Origin: Bacillus sp. M6-12
GTDB taxonomy: Bacteria; Bacillota; Bacilli; Bacillales; DSM-1321
NCBI RefSeq assembly: GCF_002860285.1
Contig: NZ_PGVF01000015.1
Coordinates: forward strand, 62,001 to 126,000
Length of the DNA: 64,000 bases
Direction: 5' to 3'
Below the pieces are notes generated by a model. That model was not told the DNA's origin. It saw nothing but the letters and a program-made list of their open reading frames with translations, and did no database searches. Made by a program: the position numbers and the translations under genes. Each line of letters starts with the position of its first letter. Positions within the stretch are counted from its first letter, which is position 1. Positions 1-7,349 of this stretch are shown here, piece after piece.

Positions 1-75
1 CGTTAATGATAAATCATTTTTTAATTGAGAATAAATATCATCTTCAATTAGAATTGTATCATTAACGATAATCAT
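1..75 (-). CDS. Possible 5' end of a hypothetical protein, cut by window edge
   Basis: An ATG at 75 on the minus strand opens a frame that stays open to the window edge (25 codons, acidic, beginning MIIVNDTILIEDD). It lies 26 bp beyond the stop of the ypbQ-like gene, on the same strand. No convincing ribosome binding site precedes the ATG, so this may be chance. No family can be assigned from this fragment. Confidence 0.3.
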   Translation of the reverse strand, partial: MIIVNDTILIEDDIYSQLKNDLSLT

Positions 76-101
76 TTTCAACGCTAAATATTTTGAACAT
101 C

Positions 102-644
102 TTATGAATCGTGTGTTTCCGCCTTAAATGCAGTGCTGTAATCCGTTAGTGATTTAAGTGCCCGTTCTTCTTCGGGTATTCTCACCCGCATCATCATAAT
201 GTTTAGGCAAGTAAATAAGACTGCAGTAATAAAGGCATTAAACAAAAGTGCCATTACAATTATTTCAGTCGCTACAATTAAATAGTTCGGATGCTTGATG
301 AATTTATAAGGCCCTTTAATCACAACATTTGCCCCTGGCAAGACAATGATTTTAGTATTCCAATATCTGCCCAAGGAAGAAAGCGCCCACACTCTTCCTG
401 CCTGTGCTGCAAGAAAAATAGCCAGCCACAGCCCCCAGATTGGCGAGAGGTCGGTGTCCAGGTATGATACTTCCATGATTAAAGATAAAAAGTATCCAAT
501 GTGCATCGCTACCATCCAACGGTAATGGCTAGTCCCAAATTCGATTGCCCCCTGCTGCTTCATCCATTTTTCATTCCGCTTTGCTATGAATAGCTCCGCA
601 AACCGCTGCAGGCAGACTATGGCAATAATACCGCCAAATATCAT
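102..644 (-). CDS. ypbQ: Isoprenylcysteine carboxyl methyltransferase-family protein (YpbQ/BpsB), alkylpyrone methyltransferase
   Basis: A 180-residue integral membrane protein of the ICMT/PEMT-like family, with four or so hydrophobic segments and the family's C-terminal signature around residues 115-130 (GPYKFIKHPNY, then IPEEERAL near the end). In B. subtilis the partner of the type III polyketide synthase, BpsB/YpbQ, O-methylates alkylpyrones; I infer the same here from the adjacent synthase. The start at 644 is chosen because it overlaps the synthase stop as TAATG and follows GAGGTGGGAATA; an in-frame GTG at 653 has no better site. The two genes are translationally coupled. Confidence 0.88.
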   Translation of the reverse strand: MIFGGIIAIVCLQRFAELFIAKRNEKWMKQQGAIEFGTSHYRWMVAMHIGYFLSLIMEVSYLDTDLSPIWGLWLAIFLAAQAGRVWALSSLGRYWNTKIIVLPGANVVIKGPYKFIKHPNYLIVATEIIVMALLFNAFITAVLFTCLNIMMMRVRIPEEERALKSLTDYSTAFKAETHDS

Positions 645-1732
645 TATTCCCACCTCATTAACAGCATTTCCGAAGAAAATCCAGGTCCAAGAGCTGCAGC
701 CAGCCCGTACTCTCCGCTCTCTATTCTTTTTTGCAAAAAACGTTCAAGTACATACAGAATGGTTGCTGATGACATATTGCCATATTCACGCAAAATTCCC
801 AATGAAGTTTCGATATGATGATCCGAGAAGCCAAGAGAGTCCTGATAGGCCTCAATGACTTTTTTCCCTCCTGGATGGGCTATAAAGTGCTTAATATCCT
901 TCAATCCTAATTCCTTGGCATCCAGAAACTCCTCTACTTGCGGCTTTAGCCATTGTTTTACAATAGAAGGAATATCCTTGGAAAAAACAACAAAGAGCCC
1001 TTCATTCTTAACATCCCAGCCCATCACATCCAGAGAATTAGGCATAAGTGCCGAATGTGTCTCCATAAGCTTTGGCACAGCCGGAAGCTTAACTTCAGAA
1101 AGCTTTTCAAACTCATCCCCGCACACTAAAGCGCAGGCAATGCCATCCGAAAATAAAGATGTCCCTATTAAATTGCTTTTAGAGATATCATCCTTTTGAA
1201 AGGTCAAGCTGCAAAACTCGATTGCAAGGACAATAACAGAGGCTTTTGGATAGGCTTTGCAATATTCAAATGCCCTTGATAGCCCCGCAGCTCCTCCTGC
1301 ACATCCAAGTCCCCAAATCGGAATCCTTTTTAAATTAGAGGAAAATGGGATATGATTCATGATCCGTGCATCAATGGTAGGTGTTGCCAGACCCGTGCTT
1401 GAAATAAATATAAAGGCGTCAATATCCTTTGGATTGACTGGTTTATGTAAAAATTCCCCGTTGTTAAGGCATTCATAAATTGCTTCATAGCCATATTTCA
1501 CAGAATGTTCTATGTAAAGGCTGTTTTTCTCTTCAAATGATCTTTCTTCTTTGAACCATTCCAGAGGATTTGAAAAGTTCCGGGCCTGTACCTGTCCGTT
1601 TTCGAACACATGGATGAGCCGGTCTATGTCTCTGAAGGATGAACCAAACATGCTCCTAGCAAATTCCCTTGCAGATTCCTGGTTTATTTTATAGGGCAGT
1701 TCGATATGGGAGGCAGACATAATATATGGCAT
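644..1732 (-). CDS. bpsA: Type III polyketide synthase (BpsA/BcsA, chalcone synthase-like)
   Basis: A 362-residue thiolase-fold condensing enzyme that extends fatty acyl-CoA with malonyl-CoA to make alkylpyrones (function known for B. subtilis BpsA, inferred here). The catalytic triad is visible: Cys in WGLGCAGGAAGL (about residue 143), His in AHPGGKKV (about 287) and Asn in YGNMSSATILY (about 317); the C-terminal GPGFSSEMLL loop is also conserved. Length matches the family. The start follows GAAGGGGTGATCCT. It forms a two-gene operon with the methyltransferase just downstream. Long-chain alkylpyrones may be membrane lipids; the sequence does not show this. Confidence 0.93.
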   Translation of the reverse strand: MPYIMSASHIELPYKINQESAREFARSMFGSSFRDIDRLIHVFENGQVQARNFSNPLEWFKEERSFEEKNSLYIEHSVKYGYEAIYECLNNGEFLHKPVNPKDIDAFIFISSTGLATPTIDARIMNHIPFSSNLKRIPIWGLGCAGGAAGLSRAFEYCKAYPKASVIVLAIEFCSLTFQKDDISKSNLIGTSLFSDGIACALVCGDEFEKLSEVKLPAVPKLMETHSALMPNSLDVMGWDVKNEGLFVVFSKDIPSIVKQWLKPQVEEFLDAKELGLKDIKHFIAHPGGKKVIEAYQDSLGFSDHHIETSLGILREYGNMSSATILYVLERFLQKRIESGEYGLAAALGPGFSSEMLLMRWE

Positions 1733-1907
1733 AGGATCACCCCTTCGTTTTATAAAGGGTAATATATCCTCTTTTATGTAAAAATAAACTTTAGCCCTTA
1801 TGATCCATATGACCTGTGATAAAGTTACTGTTTTTTACTGATTTTTGGTGCTATACCTTCACTATTTTTGTTATTATAAAAAATATACAAAAATTCAGGG
1901 GGTTAAT

Positions 1908-2360
1908 ATGACTAGTGGTGTGATCACCAATGTTTTAAACGGGACTATTGATTCTGTAAAATCTGTAATCCCGCTCTCAATAGTAATAGGAAAACCGGCA
2001 CTCATTGTACAGCCTGTTGAGCATGAAGCCATAGGCGTCCTTATTGGCATGACGGGAGATATCCGCGGCAGGCTGATAATTGAAGGAGCTGAGGAAACAA
2101 TAGGAAAAATAGGAGAATCCATGTTCGGCATGCCGCTTGCGGGAGAAATGCTTGAATCCTTTGCGGGAGAGCTGGGCAATATGATTGCCGGCAATCTGGC
2201 TACTACTATCGCGGGGCAGGGATCAGAAATGGATATTACCCCTCCTACCGTTCTGGTGGGGAAGGCAAAAATGTATGGGTTTGAAAAGGCGCTTCGCTTA
2301 CCGATTGGCTTAACAGATATAGGTGAATTGCGGATTATCTTAATGATGGAAGTTAGCTGA
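1908..2360 (+). CDS. CheX/CheC-like chemotaxis phosphatase
   Basis: A 150-residue single-domain CheX/CheC-family protein, expected to dephosphorylate CheY-P. The family motif [DS]-x3-E-x2-N is visible as S-FAG-E-LG-N at about residues 83-90. Only one such motif is seen, as in CheX rather than two-motif CheC. The ATG at 1908 follows CAGGGGGTTAAT with good spacing; the longer frame starting at 1845 lacks a site. The gene stands alone, divergent from bpsA, with no other chemotaxis genes nearby, so its partner must be encoded elsewhere. It is followed by a large hairpin terminator. Confidence 0.85.
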   Translation: MTSGVITNVLNGTIDSVKSVIPLSIVIGKPALIVQPVEHEAIGVLIGMTGDIRGRLIIEGAEETIGKIGESMFGMPLAGEMLESFAGELGNMIAGNLATTIAGQGSEMDITPPTVLVGKAKMYGFEKALRLPIGLTDIGELRIILMMEVS

Positions 2361-2420
2361 AAGAGCAGGTTTTGCAGAAGAAATTGCCTTACTGAAGCAA
2401 ATAGAGAAATACAAGAAAAC

Positions 2421-2506
2421 AGCTGTTCTGAACAGGGGTTTATAGCAAAGTATGGAGTTATTACATACCTTTTGCTGTCAATCCTGTTGGAACAGCTTTT
2501 ATTATT
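2421..2506 (+). terminator. Large two-tier hairpin between cheX and the SDR gene
   Basis: An outer stem (AGCTGTTCtgAACAGG at 2421-2436 with CCTGTTggAACAGCT at 2483-2497) encloses a second stem (AGCAAAGTATG with CATACCTTTTGCT), and is followed by TTTATTATTT. It sits between convergent genes and is symmetrical enough to stop transcription from both sides. Confidence 0.7.
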
Positions 2507-2508
2507 TA

Positions 2509-3282
2509 CTAGAATCCTTTAATTGTCATGCCTCCATCTACAAATAAAGTTTGGCCTGTAATATAGGAAGACGCATCACTTGCAAGAAATACAGCCGGAC
2601 CTACTATTTCAGGAAGCTCGCCAATCCGGTTAAGAGGGGTCACTGCGAGAATATCATTAACATATTCTTCATCACTTAGCAGTTTTTCAGTTAGCGGTGT
2701 CTTAAAATACCATGGGCCAAGGCTATTCACCCTTATTCCAGACATTCCCCATTCCAGCGCAAGAACCTTGGTCATTTGAATCATGGCAGCCTTAGTAGCC
2801 GCATATACCACTCCTGTTCTTAACGCGGTGTGCCCGCCTACTGATGAAATAGAAATGATGCTTGCGCCGTTTTTATTATCCGCCATATTCCTGCCGATCT
2901 CCTGGGACATCATGAAAGCCGATTTCAAATTGGTATCCATAATTTTTTGCCACTCTTCATCCGTCACGTCGAGAGCTTTTGATCTTATATTCATTCCAGC
3001 GTTATTGACTAGAATATTAATCTCTTTAAACTCGTCCATAATTGCGGCAACAGCTTGCTGAATCTGTTCACGTTGTGTAACATCCAGTGCCCTAATATAT
3101 GCTTTTCTGCCTGCAGCCTCAATCATGGCGGCAGTTTCCTGCAAATCACTTTCAGTCCTTGACATTATAGCAACATCTGCACCTGCTTCAGCCAGCCCAA
3201 CTGCAATTGCCTTTCCAATTCCCCTGCCTGCTCCTGTTACAACAGCCGTTTTTCCATCCAGCCGAAATGTAGGTAAATACAT
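2509..3282 (-). CDS. SDR-family NAD(P)-dependent oxidoreductase
   Basis: A 257-residue classical short-chain dehydrogenase/reductase. The N-terminal cofactor loop TGAGRGIG (about residues 17-24), NNAG (about 92), Ser of the SISSVGG segment (about 146) and the YxxxK catalytic pair (YAATKAA, about 160) are all present, as is the C-terminal SSYITGQTLFVDGG typical of FabG/gluconate 5-dehydrogenase-like members. The start follows TAGGAGTGGTTTCTG. The substrate cannot be read from the sequence; gluconate, glucose or 3-oxoacyl thioester reduction are all possible. It is monocistronic. Confidence 0.9.
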   Translation of the reverse strand: MYLPTFRLDGKTAVVTGAGRGIGKAIAVGLAEAGADVAIMSRTESDLQETAAMIEAAGRKAYIRALDVTQREQIQQAVAAIMDEFKEINILVNNAGMNIRSKALDVTDEEWQKIMDTNLKSAFMMSQEIGRNMADNKNGASIISISSVGGHTALRTGVVYAATKAAMIQMTKVLALEWGMSGIRVNSLGPWYFKTPLTEKLLSDEEYVNDILAVTPLNRIGELPEIVGPAVFLASDASSYITGQTLFVDGGMTIKGF

Positions 3283-3366
3283 CAGAAACCACTCCTATCT
3301 GCAATCTACTATTATTAAATCACTACTGATTGAGACAGACAATTACATGATGCTATAAATATAGCT

Positions 3367-3513
3367 CTATTGCTTCTTCGGCGGGTTGTTTTGGACTTCG
3401 ATAATGATCGGTTTAAAGATGTTCCGCCCACAGCGGGTACATTGAGTTTCAACTGTGTATATTGCCCTGCAATGAATACAATATTTTTTCTCCAAAATTC
3501 CACATTCCTTCAT
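3367..3513 (-). CDS. Zinc-ribbon microprotein, 48 aa
   Basis: A short frame on the minus strand, too small for most gene callers. It encodes two CxxC knuckles (CIHC at about residues 12-15 and CTRCG at about 25-29) spaced as in rubredoxin-type zinc ribbons, followed by a basic tail ending NPPKKQ. The ATG at 3513 is preceded at a distance by AGGAT; an in-frame TTG six codons later would also keep both knuckles. I infer a structural zinc site; the partner is unknown. It lies upstream of, and in the same orientation as, the SDR gene. Confidence 0.6.
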   Translation of the reverse strand: MKECGILEKKYCIHCRAIYTVETQCTRCGRNIFKPIIIEVQNNPPKKQ

Positions 3514-3602
3514 TTAAATAATAATATCCTATTCTATTCACATATAAGGATTTTGTTTCCTTATTTTTGGAGGATTTCAGGTGTTAAGGGCCATCAAGAA
3601 GA

Positions 3603-3638
3603 GCCCTGCCAGACAAAGGTCCGGCAAGGCAGCTTTTT
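3603..3638 (+). terminator. Possible intrinsic terminator, plus strand
   Basis: GCCCTGCC (3603-3610) and GGCAAGGC (3623-3630) pair with one mismatch and are followed by AGCTTTTTAT. No plus-strand gene lies immediately upstream, so what it terminates is unclear. Confidence 0.4.
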
Positions 3639-3820
3639 ATGCATAACTATTCTATTGTCCGGTCAAAATTAATATTTATTTGCCAAAAATAGTATCGCAA
3701 GGAAACTAGCCATAAATGCCGAGTTTTATCCCGTTCAGGTAATAGCGAATTAAGTCATTGCCTTTGGGATTATCATACTCCTTAAACTTCACATATTCTT
3801 CACAACTTACAGGGTTTTAT

Positions 3821-3863
3821 TGTGATTAAAATCACTGTTACATCAACTTTTACCTATTATCAT
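3821..3863 (+). promoter_or_regulatory. FNR-type site with -10 box: class II promoter of the ba3 oxidase operon
   Basis: TGTGATTAAAATCACT at 3821-3836 matches the FNR/Crp consensus TGTGA-N6-TCACA with one end mismatch. A -10 hexamer TATCAT lies at 3858-3863, which predicts a start at 3870 and places the palindrome centre at -41.5, the standard class II activator position. The leader to the first oxidase gene would be about 114 nt. Regulation by low oxygen or a related signal is inferred. The rest of the 470-bp gene-free stretch 3514-3983 shows only AT-rich sequence with two related GAACAAnTTG motifs near 3878 and 3919. Confidence 0.7.
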
Positions 3864-3983
3864 GTTATTAAGTAAGCTTTGAACAATTTGTGAAATGAAA
3901 AAAACCAACTGGAATTGAACAAATTGTTTTGTATGATGAAAATGTATTTATCTATTTCCATTGTCTAGAAAGGAGTGAAAAGA

Positions 3984-4133
3984 ATGGCACAGCCACAATT
4001 AAAAAATAAAACAAAAACAACAGTCGACGACCACTCATCCCTAAAAGGGACTCTGGCTTCCGTGTTCACGCTTGGATTGATTTTGATTATTACTTGGGTT
4101 AGTGTATATTTCTTATTTCTAGATCGTCTATAA
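3984..4133 (+). CDS. Cytochrome c oxidase subunit IIa (ba3 type)
   Basis: A 49-residue single-span membrane protein: a charged N-terminus (about 25 residues), then one transmembrane helix (LASVFTLGLILIITWVSVYF) ending LDRL. Size, topology and position immediately upstream of subunits II and I match the small subunit IIa of Thermus-like ba3 oxidases. The start follows AAAGGAGTGAAAAGA with ideal spacing. It is the first gene of the oxidase operon. Confidence 0.85.
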   Translation: MAQPQLKNKTKTTVDDHSSLKGTLASVFTLGLILIITWVSVYFLFLDRL

Positions 4134-4156
4134 AGAGAATTTAGGGGGAAAAAGCC

Positions 4157-4636
4157 ATGCATATGCATAAATTTGAAAAAATATGGCTCATTTTCGGGAT
4201 TGGATCATTGCTTGTTTTTCTAACAGTCCTTGGTGTCAGCGCTTTCTATATGGGCAATCAGCCGCCAAGCTGTTTAACTACGATTGATCCTGGAAAGATT
4301 GACCAAACTTAACCATTCGACAAGCCTGGACTTCATAAGGTAGAGGGCAAGGATTGGGATTATGAACTTGTATTTGTAGCACAGGCATTTGCGTATAACC
4401 CGGGTAAAGTAGAAATTCCAAAAGGTTCTACAGTGAAAGTTATTGCAACCACAAAGGATGTAATCCACGGATTTGAAGTTGCCGGAACAAACATTAACAT
4501 GATGCTGGAACCAGGTTTCGTAAGTGAAAAGGTAGCTATCTTCAATAAAACGGGAGAATTCCTGATTTTATGTAACGAATATTGCGGAGCAGGTCACCAT
4601 ATGATGAACTCCCGAATTGAGGTGGTTGAAAAATGA
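4157..4636 (+). pseudogene. Cytochrome c oxidase subunit II (ba3 type) interrupted by an in-frame TAA
   Basis: The frame starting at 4157 (after TTAGGGGGAAAAAGCC) encodes the N-terminal membrane anchor of ba3-type subunit II, then meets TAA at 4310-4312 (codon 52). The same frame continues without frameshift through the cupredoxin domain to 4636, with the CuA ligands intact: His in DVIHGF, and C-x3-C-x3-H-x2-M in CNEYCGAGHHMM. The only in-frame restart, GTG at 4433, would lose the first half of the copper domain. The stop overlaps the subunit I start as ATGA. Either a genuine nonsense mutation, a read-through case, or a sequencing error. Confidence 0.85.
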
Positions 4637-6288
4637 TAAGCTCTTTTGAAAAAGTAAAAGTTGATCCGCGTGATGCCAAGCTTTCGATGGCACACTTTTA
4701 TGTAGCATTCACTGCCCTGGCACTTGGAGGGCTTGCCGGTTTGCTTCAGGTTCTGGTCCGTTCAGGCAAATTAGAATTGCCATTCGGAATCGGCTACTAT
4801 CAAGTATTGACTGTTCATGGCGTATTATTAGGACTTGTATTAACTACTTTCTTTATTTTAGGATTTCAATTCGCGGTCATAAGCCGCACTGCCGGAACTT
4901 TATCAGACGGCGCCCGGAAAGCCGGCTGGATCGGTTTCTGGACAATGACGATCGGTACTGCCATGGCAGCTGCAATGGTTCTGCTTAATGAAGCTTCCGT
5001 ACTTTTCACATTCTATGCGCCTCTAATGGCCCATCCAATTTTCTATATAGGTTTAACACTAGTGGTTGTCGGAAGCTGGATTGCCGGAGGTGCGATGATT
5101 ACATCTTACATTAGATGGCGGAAGACTAATCCTGGCAAGCCTAGCCCGCTATTAAGCTTTATGGCAGTGGTAAATACTCTCATGTGGATTGTCGCCACAA
5201 TTGGGGTAGCAGCAACCGTTCTTCTGCAAATGCTTCCTTGGTCATTAGGTTTAGTAGATACTATCGACGTTTTAATCAGCCGTACTCTTTTCTGGTACTT
5301 TGGCCATCCGCTCGTATATTTTTGGCTTCTTCCTGCCTATATGTGCTGGTATGCTATTGTTCCAAAAATCATCGGCGGGAAAATTTTCTCTGATTCTTTA
5401 GCTCGGATGTCTTTCATTCTGTTCTTGCTTTTCTCAATCCCTGTCGGTTTCCACCATCAGCTGATGGAGCCAGGTATTGATCCAGCTTGGAAGTTCTTGC
5501 AAGTAATATTAACATTCCTTGTAGTAATCCCTTCATTGATGACTGCTTTTTCTATGTTTGGGACATTTGAAATGTACGGCCGCTCTCAGGGAGCAACAGG
5601 CTTGTTCGGCTGGCTTAAGAAATTGCCTTGGGGTGATGCTAGATTTGTAGTTCCTTTTATCGGAATGGTATCTTTCATTCCTGCAGGAGCTGGCGGTATG
5701 GTTAACGCTTCTCACCAATTAAATCAGGTTGTCCATAATACCATTTGGGTAACCGGTCACTTCCATTTAACATTGGCTACAGCTGTTGTCCTAACATTCT
5801 TTGGTATCTCTTACTGGCTGGTACCTCACTTAACTGGAAGGGTATTAACAAAGAAAATGAACCGTTTGGCAATTATTCAGGCAATTGTTTGGTCCGTTGG
5901 TATGACATTTATGTCTGGTGCGATGCATGCTGCAGGACTTCTTGGAGCGCCTCGCCGTTCATCTTTCTCAACTTATGGTGATGCTGCACAGGCTACTGAC
6001 TGGATTCCTTACCAAATTGCCCAGGCAGTTGGCGGAACTATTCTTTTCATTGGTATCATCTTAGTTTTGTATATCTTCGTAAACCTTGCTTTCTTTGCAC
6101 CTAAAGGCGAGCAGGAATTCCCTGTTGGTGAAGTTGCTGATGCCGCTGAAAAGACTCCTATGGTATTCGAAAACTGGAAACTATGGCTTGGTATCACAGT
6201 TGTTCTCATCCTATTCGCATATACAATTCCGTTTATTGATATGATTCAAAATGCACCTCCAGGATCAAAAGGATATAAACTTTGGTAA
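4633..6288 (+). CDS. cbaA: Cytochrome c oxidase subunit I, b(o/a)3 type
   Basis: A 551-residue haem-copper oxidase catalytic subunit with about 13 membrane spans. Ligands are visible: low-spin haem His in VLTVHGVLLGL (about 65), the CuB His and cross-linked Tyr in HPLVYFWLLPAY (about 227-238), the HH pair in GFHHQL, and the two haem His in VTGHFHLTL. The YFWLLPAY form and overall length mark the type B (ba3) family, which reduces O2 with high affinity. It overlaps subunit II by 4 bp. It is intact, although its subunit II gene is interrupted, and is followed by a strong terminator. Confidence 0.94.
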   Translation: MISSFEKVKVDPRDAKLSMAHFYVAFTALALGGLAGLLQVLVRSGKLELPFGIGYYQVLTVHGVLLGLVLTTFFILGFQFAVISRTAGTLSDGARKAGWIGFWTMTIGTAMAAAMVLLNEASVLFTFYAPLMAHPIFYIGLTLVVVGSWIAGGAMITSYIRWRKTNPGKPSPLLSFMAVVNTLMWIVATIGVAATVLLQMLPWSLGLVDTIDVLISRTLFWYFGHPLVYFWLLPAYMCWYAIVPKIIGGKIFSDSLARMSFILFLLFSIPVGFHHQLMEPGIDPAWKFLQVILTFLVVIPSLMTAFSMFGTFEMYGRSQGATGLFGWLKKLPWGDARFVVPFIGMVSFIPAGAGGMVNASHQLNQVVHNTIWVTGHFHLTLATAVVLTFFGISYWLVPHLTGRVLTKKMNRLAIIQAIVWSVGMTFMSGAMHAAGLLGAPRRSSFSTYGDAAQATDWIPYQIAQAVGGTILFIGIILVLYIFVNLAFFAPKGEQEFPVGEVADAAEKTPMVFENWKLWLGITVVLILFAYTIPFIDMIQNAPPGSKGYKLW

Positions 6289-6317
6289 AAAAAGCATACT
6301 TTCATATCTTTTACACA

Positions 6318-6349
6318 AAAAAGCAGATCAAACTCGATCTGCTTTTTTG
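6318..6349 (+). terminator. Intrinsic terminator of the oxidase operon
   Basis: AAAAGCAGATC and GATCTGCTTTT form a perfect stem around AAACTC, followed by a T run. Confidence 0.9.
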
Positions 6350-6418
6350 TGTTGGATTCGAAATATCTCCCCCATCACCTGCTGCCGAACAAAAGATGAT
6401 TAGGAGTTTCAGATAAAA

Positions 6419-7327
6419 TTAGATTATGGTGCCAATCTCTTTCTTTTCTGTAACTGGGTCCCTTCTGCTGTATAAAACAACAGCCAGAAGAATAACCCCT
6501 GCTCCAGTTAATTGCAGCAGGGAAAGTGATTCAGAAAAGAAAGCAAAACCAATGATCATTGCAGTTACAGGTTCGATTGTGGCCAGGACTGCTGCTTTGC
6601 TGCTATCCATTGCCTTCAGGCCCCAAGTATACAAGAGGTACGCAAGTACTGTTGACAGCAGGCTTAATCCCAGAACCTTGAGCACTATTCCCATGTCAAA
6701 AAAGATTGGCGCTTTTGTCCAAATCCGGGTAACCGGAAGCAGAAATAAACTTGCTACAAAAAACGTATAAGCAGTAATAGTAAAGGTTTGGTACTTACCC
6801 AGTGCTGCTTTGCCAAAAATACTGTACAAAGCATACCCTAGTCCTGAACCGAGTCCAGCCAGATATCCAATTGGATTTCCATGCTGCATTCCTGAATCAA
6901 GTGCTCCTGTTACCAGAAAACAGCCCGCAAGCGTACAGCAAAGGAGGACTAGTTTTCTGGAGTTGAATTTCTCTTTTAAAAAAAGTACCGAGAGAACCAT
7001 CACAAACACAGGCGAAGTGTACAAGAGAATAACAGCCGCAGAAATCGAAAGCATGTTCATTGCGGTAAAATAACACCAATTAAAAAAAACGATACTTAAA
7101 ATCCCTGTTCCTATAAATAGATAAATATCCTTTAAATTAATTCTTAACAATCTTCTGTCCTTTATCAGCCCGATAATGAGAAGAAAGGCACTGGATGCTA
7201 TAACTCTTACTGTAACAATCTCCATGGAAGAGAAGCCAGCTTCCGCAAGGCCTTTAACGAATATCCCAATTGCGCCCCATAAAATAGCCGCAAACAGAAT
7301 GGCCAGAGCTGGAAGAAATAGTTTCAT
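6419..7327 (-). CDS. EamA/DMT-family transporter
   Basis: A 302-residue membrane protein with ten predicted hydrophobic helices arranged as two EamA repeats (about residues 5-140 and 150-290). The second repeat ends with the usual Ser/Gly-rich PVTAMIIGFAFFSE segment. Members export amino acids, metabolites or drugs; the substrate cannot be told. The start follows AAGGTGAATCCCG. It lies 22 bp downstream of the carboxypeptidase gene on the same strand, so the two are probably co-transcribed. Confidence 0.88.
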   Translation of the reverse strand: MKLFLPALAILFAAILWGAIGIFVKGLAEAGFSSMEIVTVRVIASSAFLLIIGLIKDRRLLRINLKDIYLFIGTGILSIVFFNWCYFTAMNMLSISAAVILLYTSPVFVMVLSVLFLKEKFNSRKLVLLCCTLAGCFLVTGALDSGMQHGNPIGYLAGLGSGLGYALYSIFGKAALGKYQTFTITAYTFFVASLFLLPVTRIWTKAPIFFDMGIVLKVLGLSLLSTVLAYLLYTWGLKAMDSSKAAVLATIEPVTAMIIGFAFFSESLSLLQLTGAGVILLAVVLYSRRDPVTEKKEIGTII

Positions 7328-7349
7328 TCGGGATTCACCTTAGCTTTCA

